64,000 bases of DNA from Adiantum capillus-veneris (taxonomy: Eukaryota; Streptophyta; Polypodiopsida; Polypodiales; Pteridaceae): positions 120,167,518 through 120,231,517 of the forward strand of contig CM043958.1 in NCBI GenBank assembly GCA_014529385.2, in the 5' to 3' direction. Shown one piece after another: positions 25,466 through 37,800 of this stretch (positions are counted from its first letter, which is position 1; every line of letters begins with the position of its first letter). The position numbers and the translations under genes were made by a program. The notes under the pieces were generated by a model. That model was not told the origin of the DNA. It saw only the letters and a program-made list of their open reading frames with translations, and searched no databases.

Positions 25466-28400
25466 CTCTTTTACTTTTATGTTTTTAAAGCATTTGATTT
25501 TAAAGCTTTTGAGGCTCTGCTTTTAGCATCCCTTGTAAACCTTTATATCGGTGGTTTGGGCTCTCACTTCTCAGAGCATCTGGACGCAGAGTCTGAGAGT
25601 GAGTCCCCAACACTCTTGTGTACTTTGAGTTGCAGATTAATATATAAATAGAAATACCGAAAGGGCCGCCAATCTTTGGGGCCAATATCTCTAGGCACGG
25701 AACTCCGCCGGGCCCGTGCCGAATCAATTGTAAACTGTGAACTGTTTTAAAGTGATTATTTGTGGTGTCGCAGTAGATTCTAGACTTGGAGTGTCCAAGT
25801 CTGTTACAATATGTATCGAGTACTCATTCCGAGTTATAACCTTAAATCACTTCCGCTAAACATTACATCGCGTGCCTACTAGTCACCGACAGCTGATCCT
25901 CTACACCATGCTAGGCACCTGCTTGCCTGCTGAGATTTTGCCCAAGCTGAAGAGGCTTCAGCCACTCGAACGCCCCCCCCCCCCCCCCCCCCCCAACCTC
26001 TTCCTCTTTTTCCCTGTTCCTTTTTTTCTTCGTTTGTGCTACCTACGACTTTTGTTTGTTTCTTTTGTGTTTTCTGGTTCTACGCAGGTAATTAGATTTC
26101 TTTTTTTCTCGTTTTTCACTTTCTAGTTTTTATCTGTGTGCTTTATTCATACGTGTGCATGTGGGTTTGCATGTGCATAGCGTGAGCGGTAGCATAATTG
26201 CTTGTGACAAGGTGAGTGTGTGTATGGTTGCATGTGCTCCTTGTTTTTTTTTTTGGTTTCTCCTGTTTGTTGGACGATGGAATTTTGGACCTCGTGAAAC
26301 CGGCCTGTAGGGCGGTAGGCTTTGGCTTTCACCCGAAATTCTTTACTTTAGGCACACACACGTAGAGCACTTTGCAAAAAAAGAACCTGTGACGGGAATT
26401 AACACTTAAGCACACACACCGCTCGGAAGCTAGAATGCTCCGAGCAGACGCCGACAACATGTAGGCCCCAAAATTGGCGCCCTTTGAGAGGGTAAATTAC
26501 AAAGAAGAGTCCTGGGAATCCTTTAACTGTATCCCGCTAGATACCGCCTGTTTCGGCCAAATTTCGACAGTATAACAACCCCAAAACTTGCGCGAAACCA
26601 ATTCCACTGCTAGAACTCACTTCCACTGGCATAGACCCTCTATTTCTTGCCCAAAAACAGTAAATCCAGCTGGTTTTTGCCCTGTTTTCAGCCCTAAACA
26701 GTCCCCGAACTGTCCTTTGCCAGTGGGGCACTGTTCCTAGTGGTTATGGCGTCCGTATGGCTGAAAAAAAGTCAATTTACAGCGCATACACAGCGCTCCT
26801 ATACGGTGAGGTTATGACCCTCACCGGTGCCTGCTTTGGAGTAGCAGCTAGCTACCCCTGTTCCTGCTCAAGGAGGCTCTTGCCTTAGCACAAAAGCATG
26901 AAACCACACAGTTGTACATCAGTCAAGTGAAGAGCCCTCTTGTGGGGCATCACATAACTGCACGTAGGGAAGAGAGAGAGCAGTGTGTAGTGTGCAGGGC
27001 ATCACTCCTAGCACCACACTGTACATAGAGAGGAAAGCAAGCACTCTAGAGCTCTTAACCTGTGACAGATTCTCAATGAAGCATCCCCCCAGCATAAATC
27101 GAGCGCCCCCTCTTCTGCCCTTGACCTGTAATGCATCTATGAACAAATAGATGCAAAAGGGGAAGATTTCCATGGCTGCCAAAACTTGCGTATCGCTGAA
27201 AACGTAGCAAAACAGCCCTGTAAACATGCATCTAATGCCTTCCAATGCTAAAAATGAGCTCCTTGGACCTAAGTAAAGTCATGGGAAACTCAAAAATGGA
27301 GAGAAATGGCTGAAAATCAGAGTTATCAGCCTCCAAAACTGCTCCAAAAAGTCGGTTAAGAGTTCTGTTCTCCCAGACTTGATAAATTGGCCAAAAAGTG
27401 CCACTTGACACTCATACATGCAATTTCCCCGCATTGGGCTTCTTGCTTAAAAATCTCTCAATTGGTGCATCAATTGACTTTGCAGCAGAGCAATAAAATG
27501 TTCCCCTTGTCATTCTGAAGTTAATGATGCGAATAGATTTTTTGGCCCAAAATAGCAGTTCACTAAATTTTAGGGGATGCTTCCATTGGGCTCCCACTGG
27601 TCTTCTGACCATCTATCCTCATTGGGACCGCATCCAAAAGTGCAATGTGGCCCAATTGTCGGATACTTTTTGTTGGTGATCCCAGCTTGACTTTACGCCT
27701 TTATTGAGTGCACTTCCTAGTATCCACCAACTTGCTAAGTGTGACAGGGGGACCTACTTGATCTTGAACTGAGCCTAGACATCCTTTTACTTTACAAATT
27801 CCAATGCCGACCCACTTCCCGTCTGCGGGTGAAACTACCGTTCACACTGGCCATACAATGTCCGACTATCTACAACTTCAAAAAGAGGGTCTCGAAAATT
27901 AAACAAAAATCATTGGAAAGAAACCAACAACTAAGGTTAGCAGTTGCCACGTCCTAGTGACATACCCCCCTCTTGAAATCGCAAACGTCCTCGATTGCAT
28001 ACCATAAATACATGCCACTGATGATCTTGTGTTGTTAGCACTCTTTTATCATCGTAAGAAAGGTCGTAACACATAGATACAAATGACTTAATGAGGCCTT
28101 CATACTTTTGTCATTTCCATCTATTACACTGAATTCATATGTACATTTGGTGTGCTAGCTCTATAACTATCCCTCCTTTGCACACGTTGGTTGGGGCATA
28201 AGTAGGTTGTAACCCAAAGACCTCAAGGTAAAGGTGCAATACATTTGGTGACTTTGACAGTTCGTGCTCTTCCATCCACTTTCCATCCATAGGTGGATAG
28301 TTCTTGAACTTCACCACATAGCATCTTGCAACCTGTCCCTTAACTTTTTACCTGTGCAAGAGGCTCTTGCCTCTGTAAACGAGCATAATTCCACAGCACT

Positions 28401-31400
28401 GTAGCGTGCTACCCACAACCAAGTAAGCTTAAATTTCAAGATGATTTACCAATGCGTCTAAGAATCCAAGCAATCGCCTCAGAAAATCGGCGAGCAACGT
28501 GCCACTTGGTAGACCCACATCAATCCCACAAGAGATCTAGTGGTCAATCTACCACTGTGAGACCTCTCCCTATCTCATCTTGGTTCATACTTGCAAACCC
28601 TAAAAACGCAACAGAAAATCAGCCCTAATTTGACCACTTTTTGGGAGGGCGAACATGCGGAATTTCCAGTTTGTCCTGTGAAGAGGAACCCTCTTCCATA
28701 ATGCTCTTCCCTTTGTGGGCCTCAGTATAATCCCGCATTCCTGTACTCTGTGTCTTTACCCAAAACAACCAAGGCTCACTTCTTAAGGAAAAAGTGATTA
28801 ATGTCCCGGCAATGGAACCATGAAATCGGCCAGTAGGGCGGTAGGCTTTAGCTTTCACCCGAGATTCTTTACTTTAGACACACACGCACACAGCACTTTG
28901 CAAAAGGGGACCTGTGACGGGAATTAACACTTGAGCACACACACGGCTCGGAAGCTAGAATGATCCGAGCAGACGCCGACAACCTGTAGGCCCCAAAATT
29001 GGCGCCCCTTTCGGTATTTCTTCTTTACCAGGTTTCTTCTTTACAAAGAAGAAACCTGGGAATCCTTTAACTGTATCCAACTAGATACCGCCTGTTTTGG
29101 CCAAATTTCGGCAACATAACAACCCCAAAACTTGCGCGAAACCAATTCCCCTGCTAGAACTCACTTCCACTGGCATAAACCCTCTGATTTCTGCCCAAAA
29201 CATGAAATTCAGCACGCTGTATTTACTGGTTTTTGCCCTGTTTTCAACCCTAAACAGTCCCAAACTGTCCTTTGCCAATGGGGCACTGTTCCCAATGGTT
29301 CTGGCGTCCATATGGCTGAAAAAAAGTCAAGTTACAGCGCATACACAGCGCTCCTGTACGGTGAGGTTATGACCCTCACCGGTGCCTGCTTTGAAGTAGC
29401 AGTTAGCTACCCCTCTTCCTGCTCAAGGAGGCTCTTGCCTCAGCACAAAAGCATGAAACCACATAGCTGTACGTCAGTCAAATGAAGAGCCCTTGTGGAG
29501 CATCACATAACTGCACGTAGGGGAGAGAGAGAGAGCAGTGTGTAGTGTGCAGGGCATCACTCCTAGCACCACAGTGTACATAGAGAGGAAAGCAAGCACT
29601 CCATAGCTCTTAACCTGGGACAGATTCTCAATGAAGCATCCCCCCAGCATAAATCGAGCGCCCCCTCTTCTTCCCTTGACCTGTAATGCATCTGTGAACA
29701 AATAGATGCAAAAGGGGAAGATTTCCATGGCTGCCAAAACCTGCGTATCGCTGAAATCGCAGCAAAACAGCCTTGTAAACACGCATCTGATGCCTTCCAA
29801 TGCTAAAAATGAGCTCCTTGGACCTAAGTAAAGTCATGGGAAGCTCAAAAATGGAGAGAAATGGCTGAAAATCAGAGTTATCAGCCTCCAAAACTGCTCC
29901 AAAAAGTCAGTTACGAGTTTTGTTCTCCCAGACTTGGTAAATTGGCCAAAAAGTGCCACTTGGCACTCATACATGCAATTTCCCCGCATTGGGCTTCTTG
30001 CTTAAAAATCTCTCAACTTGTGCATCAGTTGACTTTCAAGCAGAGTAATAAAGTGTTCCCCTTGTCATTCTGAAGCTAATGACGCGAATAGATTTCATGG
30101 CTCAAAACAGCAGTTCTCTAAATTTTAGGGGAAGCTTCCATTAGGCTCCCACTGGTCTTCTGACCATCTATCCTCATTGGAACCGCATCCAAAAGTGCAA
30201 TGTGGCCCAACTGTCGGATACTTTCTGTTGGTGATCCCACCTTGACCTGACGCCTTTATTGAGTGCACTTCCTAGTATCCACCAACTTGCTAAGTGCGAC
30301 GGGGGGACCTACTTGATCTTGAACTGAGCCTAAACATCCTTTTACTTTACGAATTCCAGTGCCGACCAACTTCCCGTCAACGGGTGAAACTACCGTTGGC
30401 ACTGGCCATCCAATGTCCGACCATTTGCAACTTCAAAAAGAGGGTCTCAAAAATTAAACAAAAATCATTGGAAAGAAACCAACAACTAAGGTTAGCAATT
30501 GTCACGTCCTCGACGCTTGGATAGGTGGAGTGGGATAGTGCGTTTGTGGGGGAATCCAACCTCTTCTTCAAATTTGCTCTGCTTTCAGGTTGAAGAATAT
30601 CGTAGCCCTATTGATAGATGCCTAGGATAGGTGGAGCCTAGTAGAGGCCTTCTTTCTCCTGGATTTTTTATGCAAAGTATATTTGCGGTGGTGATGCTCC
30701 TCCTATTGAGATGTGTCATGGTACACAGTGTCACAAATTGATGACGTGGCATGACCACCCGCGGACACGTAGATGACGTGGCAGGCTGAACGGAAGCTGT
30801 GCGGACGCTCGAAATTCGTGATGACATGCCACGTGGACCAGCACTACGGATTTCCGCTTTTCGCATTAACATGCTGACATGGCTTACTATAAGGAATTCC
30901 GAAAATTATGCTCGCTGTTTTTTGCAGTTTTTGGAGCCAGTTGCTTTTGAGTTTAAACGCTTTTGGGGCTCTGCTTTTGACATCCCTTGTAAGAATAAAA
31001 GGAGCCCAAGGGCCTCACTCTTCAGGGCATCTGGACGCAAAGTCTGAGAGCAAAGGACCCTTCGGGAATTGTACTTTGCTCAAAGATTAATATAAAAGAA
31101 ATACTGAAAGGCGCGCCCGGCGCCAGTCTTTGGGGCCAATCTCTCTAGGCATGGAACTACGCCGGGCCATGTGGACCAAAGTGCATCTGGACGCAGAGTC
31201 TAAGAGCAGAGGACCCTTCGGGAATTGTACTTTGCTCAAAGATTAATATAAAAGAAATACTGAAAGGGACGTCCGGCGCCAGTCTTTGGGGCCAATCTCT
31301 CTAGGCATGGAACTACGCCGGGCCATGTGGACCAAAGTGAACTATGATATTAAAGTTGTGAAGTATTTTAAGTGATTCTCTCTTGGTTACGACAGGATCT

Positions 31401-32613
31401 GGAACATATATTGGCTCCCTAGGAAAGGTAAAGTGAACAGCAGTTCTTAGTCAAGAACTATCCGGCATTGAATGCGAAGTGGATGGAGAAGGAGGACCTA
31501 GCAGATTCCCCTCAGATTTGAAACTTTACCTTGACGCTTTTGGTCTAGCTTTGGCTATTCCAAGAGTTCCCGGAGATCCGCAAGTTGAATCTAGTGCAGG
31601 CAGGACTGCGCGAGAGGAGTTACTCCGCTCCTTTGTCACAGATTACCTAGAAAGAATAAAGTCACAAATTTTCCTTTGGATTTCAAGGATATTGATGGGC
31701 TGACAGTATTCTATTGGATGACTTTATGAAAGTGGTACTTCGACATGGGAATTCCCAGAACTGATTCTGATTAACGAACACTCTAACATGTGGCTGTGTT
31801 TGAGTGCAGGACTGAAAGACGAAATGACTGAAGCATTTCGGTCTTGAGAATCTTTTAGACATGATCGCAATAAGAATTAGTTAATCCGACATCAGTGAGG
31901 TCGAGGATGGATCTAGATGCAATTGCTAAATACGTTCCTGGCAGTCATGGTCTGAGATTTGAAATTAATTTTTCTGTGATTGATTTGATCTGTCATGTGA
32001 TGTCATGTAATGTCATGTGAAGTGATGTGACTGCCGTCTTTGTAGAAGTGCTAGATGTGTCGTTTGGTGCGTCGGTACTTAGAGTCAGTGTCTACTGAAC
32101 TCGTTTACGGCCTCTATCTGTTTTGCAGGCGTAATCGAGGGCGAGTACAATTCTTTCAAGAGGGGGGTATGTCACAAATTGATGACGTGGCATGACCACC
32201 CACGGGCAGATGACATGGCAAGATGTACGGTAGTTGTACGGACGCCCTAAATTCGTGCTGACATGCCACGTGGACCAACAATACGAATTTCCGCTTTTTG
32301 CACTGACATGTTGACGTAGCATACTGTACGAAATTCCGAAAATTACGCTGGCTGTTTTTGGCAGTTTTTGGAGCCAGTTGCTTTTGGGAGTCATTGCTTT
32401 TGAGTTTAACTGCTTTTGGGGCTCTGCTTTTGGCATCCCTTGTAAGAATAAAAGGAGCCCAAAGGCCTCACTCCTCAGAGCATCTGGACGCAGAGTCTAA
32501 AAGCTGAGGACCCGCAGGAGTTGTACTTTTTGCAATAATTAATGAAAAAGAAATAAAGGGGCGCCAACCTTTGGGGCCAATCTCTCTGGGCACGGAACTA
32601 CGTCCAACCATGT

Positions 32614-32691
<78 letters not shown>

Positions 32692-34740
32692 AGTTCAATG
32701 ATTATGAAGTTTCTGTTCGTGTGTTGCTATTGATTTCTCGCTTGGAGTGTCCAAGCCTGTTACACAGAGCCTTGGAGACTTAGAGCTTGATATTGGAGAT
32801 TCTTTGGTGGAGTTTTCAGCCTCTTGTCAAAGTCTAGGAGGTCTTTTTCTACTTCGGCTCTCCCCTACTTTCTTACCTTATTCCCCTGCTCCTAGTTTTT
32901 GTAGTATCACCCATCTTTTGTAACCCTGTATCACTGGTAGCTTTTCCCCTATGGTTTGTGGTTGTTGATTATCTCAAGGCTTTTTTCACTATCAGATCTG
33001 TTTTGTTTGTGTGCCTACAGACTGATGTAATGCCTTCGGACCTATAGTTCAAATAATATATTACTAAAGGGTACCAAACCCCTTTTCTTTTGCAAAAAAA
33101 AGAAATATTTTTAGGTCTTTGAGAGGCCGAAATCGGCCTATAAGACAAATCAAAATTACACGGTTGTATGTCCTCCATCTATAGGTAAAAGACAAAAGAC
33201 ACAAAATAACCACATGATAGTGAAATAAAACCTCTATGTGGACTGGTGGAAGGCTAAGGAAGGGGTGGTGAAGGGGGGATCCATGGGGGCTGTGATACAT
33301 GGGAGGGGAGATGGAGCTCTATCACTATGGCCATAGATGCATGTCTATATGCTCTGGGTAGTACAATCATGAAAACAAGTAACAGTCTATCTAGCTAGCT
33401 CCATCCTATATTGATATTGGGGTGTAGGATATGGTACATGGGTGGGTCCCGGGCAATGGCGGCTCGTATGAGTGCCGTTGGAGAGAGAGAAATGAAATGA
33501 TATATTAATGTCTACAGAAGGCCAAAGTACCAAAAAAGTTACTAGTGGTGAATATAGTACAATGTCTAAGTACAACCAAAAAAAAAGGGGTTGAAGGGGG
33601 GGGAGGGGGGGGGTCAAAGGAAGTCCCCCGTGATTGTGGTCGTCTGGATCTCCCTAGCTCAATCGCCTGATCGATCAACGTATCTCTGGTGTGGATGTGA
33701 TCTGAAGCTGAGCTCTGCTGTGGTGAGGACTCCTCTCGCTGCTCATTGTCTGGTGTAAAGAAATCTGTGATCTGCCTCTCAGACTGGCTCTCCCCTGATG
33801 TCCTCAGCAATCTCTCCCTGTGTCTGTGCAGCTCGAGTAAAAACAGGCCTAGGCATCTCTGGTTTGGGTATCTCATGACTCTAGGAAGTGGTCCGAAACC
33901 CTCTCAGAACAAGCAGTGAAAGCGGCCACATATCTCATAGTACACAGGGCAGTGACATATGTAGTGCAGCTCTCTCTCTGGCTCAATATGACAGAAATGA
34001 CATATCTTGGCCTCTGTTGGTACTCCTCGAAATCTACCAGTCTTAATGTGAAGCTGATGCGAGGATGTGTATATCTGGCCAATAGCACACCGTATCCCAT
34101 GAGATAAGTGTGTATCCATGTATCCAGGCATCGTCACAAATCTGTCCTCCGTGGTTGGAGAAGATGCTCTCTATAGAAAGCCATCTTCGTGCCCAACTCC
34201 TGTATTGGCTGTATCCATGTGCTCCTAGTATCTAGCCGAATCAGATCTTGACGTATGAGTCTAGTGATCTATGTCCGTGTGATAGATAAGGAAGGTGCAT
34301 CCAAAGAGTACTGGAACGGGGCAATCTGTCCATGTTGAACCCATGTAATTGAAACCATGATGTCATCTGCCCGTACCAACGTGTTGTATCACCTTGCAGC
34401 GCTAGCTGTTTGGAGGACTCAAGGGCCAGCCGACATATCTGTCTCTGGGGAGGTCCCATAAACTGTGCATAAAGGATACTGATCTGGTAAGTGCCTCGAC
34501 CACGAGGGGAGGAGCAGCTAGCTCGGCTCGAATAATGTCATGTGGCACTGAAGCCTTAGCCCTAATAATCCGAGAAATCATAGAGACTAGAGGCCTCTCC
34601 ATTCATGTCCATCCATCAGTGATACCTGAGAGAGAGAGAGAGAGAGAGAGAGATGAAATGAAATGAAATGTTATATTAACGTCTTCAAAAGGCCAAAGTG
34701 ACCTATGAGACCAGAAAGTTACAATGTGGTGGATCTGATA

Positions 34741-34800
<60 letters not shown>

Positions 34801-37800
34801 AGGTAGCCACCATATGTATACAGCCTTTCCTTGCCCTAATGGAAACTTGCTTGATTTTCCTTCCGCAGGATTATTGAAATGGTTACTATTATTACATGTT
34901 GAAAGATCTACTTGCTGCAATAAGCAATTACAGATACATCAACAATCATTGACAAGCTTGAGAGTGTCGACACTCATATTCCGATGTCTCAACAATTATC
35001 ACGTTCTAGTTAAAGCTGGAGAACTGCAATGTTCTGGATAACAAGAAACTTGGATTTAGCTAGAGATGATTTACCTGCAAAATTCCCATTTCATTCCAGC
35101 TATTTACAATTCCATCCATGTATGAATAACTGACAAAGAAGCAAACTACTCCATCAGGCACAGCAGCTACCATCTCTAGCAATAAACGCCCATAGTTTCT
35201 AACAACACCGGGATCACTCCGCATATCAAACTTTGTACTAACAGGAAGCTGGTCACTGCAGAATCAAACACGAGAAACAAGATCAGAAGAGGTTTGGCTT
35301 TTCCACGCTTGGAAACTTCTCTTAGATGAATATGATAATACATACACAGACAACTATCAAGAACCTTAACCTTTATAGCTACCAGGTAGCTAGCTAATTT
35401 ATACATGTAGGTGCTTATGCAAAAACTCGTGCTGTTTGATACATGACCCAAACATGTTCAAGAAAATACAGAGTCATACATGCATGAGCATGCACACGTT
35501 ACTAAAGAATGGTCGTCTATGTGTACACAGAACTTGATTGTTCAATGGAGCATGTGGTGAGGTTATATGTATGATCCCAATATGTTAGTATTGGAATTTG
35601 GAAGCACATGAGAGCACCTAATTACCTGCCTCGCGTAAGAACCATCGGGCATAAGCAATCCCTTGTCAAAGACATTGCAAAACTTTGAATGATTACCGGA
35701 TTGAAATTCAGAAGCTTTGGGTATAAATCTATAGGACTCAGCGTTCCTGAAGTTATAACTACAGATTGAAACCTCTCAAAAACTGGTTTGATTGCGAGAG
35801 ATGCATCGAGACAACTAAGCTGCAGGTCCAAAACAAAGAATGTGTATTAAGCTCTCTGACTCTGCAAAGTAGGAAATTCTTAAGATTTGACAAGCACTGC
35901 TTAAAAGATCTAATGACCTGCAGAACAGGATCAGGTATATGAGGCATCCGCTCATCATAGGGCTCAATAATGATAGCGAAACCTCGGCTGTATGTGCCAA
36001 CCAGGGTGGCAAAGTTACAAACTGTCTGTATGTGCAGAAACTCATCAGTGTCCGTTATCTCAAGAGTAAGTAAAAGAGAGTGCAAGCGATCATGACAAAA
36101 TTTCAGCGTCTTCTGATCTATCAGCGTCTGCGTGTTCAATGACATCACAAATGAAGTTGGACCTTCGCTTTCAACCTTATCAGCTTTGAGCCTGTGTTTC
36201 AAATAATCCAATAACCGCTTCAGAACATCAAGAAAGTGCTCTGCCCTCCGAATACTTCCAGGCACTGCTTCTTTCAAGATATCATCTGGTAAAGTAGGAT
36301 TTGATAACCAAGTATCTGAAGCTGTATAAAACAAAGGTACAGAAAGTTAACAAGGTTTGCAGACTAAAAGCAATCAACCTTATTTGCTTTTATTCTTGCC
36401 TTTATTCCTTCATTACACATAGGAAGATTTTTAAAACCTACAAAAGTCAAGTCCTGCATACCACGGAGGTTTCCTTGCTGTGCCAAGCCGTCCACCAGCC
36501 TGTTATACTCTTGACGTAACCGATTGGCATCTGTTGCCTTGAATCTTCAAAGTTCACCATAATTTGCTTCATTAAGATGCGAGAAACACAAAATATACCT
36601 ACCAGATCAGCACAATAAAACAGGCACATAGTGTACAAATAGCAGAAATAGTTTTGCACTTCAAACAGCTCCTTACACCCCTAACAAAATCATATTCCAG
36701 TAAAATACTAGGCTTGTAATGTGCAGCAAAAGTGATTTATGGTGATAACTTAGGTTGAGTGCTCAATGCGTACTCAAGGTTCCTTTTAGTTCATGAGAGA
36801 GATATGGCATAGACTAGAGACAGAAAAAAGAGATACTATGACTGAAGGTTCTGTGAGTGATAGAGAGAGAGAGAGAGAGAGAACTTCTAACACCAGATGG
36901 GGTCCCAAACCCCCTCCAAGGACCCCCTCTGAATTGTCAAAGGTGCAACCGAAAAGGTGAATCGGGTGATGAACATGTCTACAACCGCGAGCAAACTTGG
37001 GCAGCCAATGGATCTCGGATCTATCGTGATAGATCTCCACGTACTCAAGCTCCTAGCGTGAATAGCCCACCGTACGGGCATGGCAACAACCTGAAGACGA
37101 TGTCACACCGTAGCGGGTGTGTACATGTCGGGGGAAGGAAGGCTTGCGTTTCAACTTGTAAACCCACTTCGTACCAATGGCCTTTTTGCCAGGAGGCAAA
37201 TCACATAAAGTCCATGTGTCATTTTCTATAAGTGCATCATATTCTGATTGCATGGCAGCCATCCAATTTTATGAATTATGTGCTTCATCAAAAGACAAAG
37301 GCTCCTCAACATCATGTAAGCTAGACACAGCCAAAGCATAACAATCTGATGCATAAAATGCATGGCGAGAGCCTGAACGAGTACGACTAGACAAAGGTGC
37401 ATCCAATTTACTGTCACGCAAAGTGTGCACCAACCATTTTGGCATACCTCTAGCCTGCTCATTTTCAGCCCTTTCCTCATCAAGTACATCATGTACATCT
37501 GCATCAGTAATAGGCTGGTCTGTAACATTTTCAGAACCGCCCATAGGCTGTACATTTGCCTCATTGGAACTTACATTCGTATTTCCACCACTGAAAAGAG
37601 GCAACAAAGTGTCATAAATGTCCTGTGAGCTTACATTACTATCTCTAGTACATGACAGCAAGGACTGAACAGAATCTTCCACAAACACTACATCCCGTGA
37701 AACCAGAATACGTTTTGTTTGCGGATGATACAACATGTAACCTTTGCTTTCAGCACTATAACCAACAAAAATACATTTGACAGCATTATCATCCAATTTT

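Larger units (their letters stand above)
12225..25808 (+). mobile_element. Gy-3: Ty3/gypsy chromovirus, split by Gy-4
   Basis: The 5' LTR is 12225-12815 and the 3' LTR 25170-25808. It is inserted in the Gy-1 3' LTR with the duplication GTATG (12220-12224) / ATATG (25809-25813), one mismatch. Its integrase is interrupted at 16567/23105 by Gy-4. Without Gy-4 it is about 7 kb and has the full order gag, protease, RT, RNase H, integrase, chromodomain. It holds the longest open segment of any element here (582 codons, 14026-15774), but gag and the RT end carry lesions and the chromodomain region is duplicated. Confidence 0.92.
2392..25867 (+). mobile_element. Gy-1: old gag-protease LTR retrotransposon, host of the nested stack
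   Basis: The 5' LTR starts TGTCACATG at 2392 and ends CATTACA at 3931. A Met-type primer site follows, then a gag segment (4236-4993 and 10732-11170) and a protease remnant (about 11413-11750). The 3' LTR runs from 11891 and resumes after the inserted Gy-3, ending at 25867. No reverse transcriptase, RNase H or integrase remains. The flanks CGACG (2387-2391) and TCGCG (25868-25872) are similar but not identical, so a target duplication is not proven. Three later insertions (solo LTR, Gy-2, Gy-3) account for about 20 kb of its span. The LTR start and primer region match Gy-8 and the solo LTR at 55051-56345, so this is one family. Confidence 0.85.
26295..30517 (-). mobile_element. Gy-5: long-LTR element with a very short interior
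   Basis: Two direct copies about 1.67-1.70 kb long (26295-27962 and 28821 to about 30517) flank only about 0.86 kb. On the minus strand the order is 5' LTR, a primer site (28820-28803), a chromodomain remnant, a polypurine tract (complement of TACCCCCCTCTTGAAA from 27963) and the 3' LTR. There is no gag, RT or integrase, so it is a non-autonomous derivative of a chromovirus. The outer 7 bp of the 5' LTR differ from its partner, and a CCTCG word occurs beside both outer ends, so the upper edge is uncertain by about 10 bp. Confidence 0.85.
30729..32764 (+). mobile_element. Gy-6: deletion derivative of a chromovirus
   Basis: A truncated 5' LTR (30729 to about 31400) is joined directly to the chromodomain end (about 31425-31560), then the normal 3' UTR, polypurine tract and 3' LTR (32170-32764). 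The primer site, gag, protease, RT, RNase H and most of the integrase are gone. The flanks CACAG (30724-30728) and CAGAG (32765-32769) fit a 5-bp duplication with one mismatch. Confidence 0.88.
2138..35074 (-). other. XPD intron 5, 32.9 kb, transposon-filled
   Basis: The donor is GTAAAT at 35074 and the acceptor is TTCACAG at 2138. Nearly the whole intron is explained by LTR elements Gy-1 to Gy-6, a solo LTR and LINE fragments, all annotated separately. The short parts without an assignment are 2138-2391 (with a GA microsatellite), 25868-26294, 30518-30728, 32765-33060 and 34800-35074. Confidence 0.9.

Noticed and set aside
25973-25994. C22 run as a functional G-quadruplex site
   Set aside because: A simple homopolymer with no conserved context; could also be inflated by assembly. 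Mentioned as a repeat only.
29020-29050. Short palindrome (GAAACCTGG / CCAGGTTTC) in the Gy-5 5' LTR as a terminator or riboswitch
   Set aside because: Absent from the partner LTR and located in a eukaryotic retroelement; most likely a local duplication.
35759-36334. A 191-codon frame treated as a stand-alone gene
   Set aside because: It is XPD exon 3 plus intron read-through; 35622-35831 likewise is exon 4.
36857-37231. 124-codon plus-strand frame with CxxC-like pairs
   Set aside because: It overlaps the Gy-8 LTR and the antisense of Co-1 RT. The cysteines are not in a known spacing.
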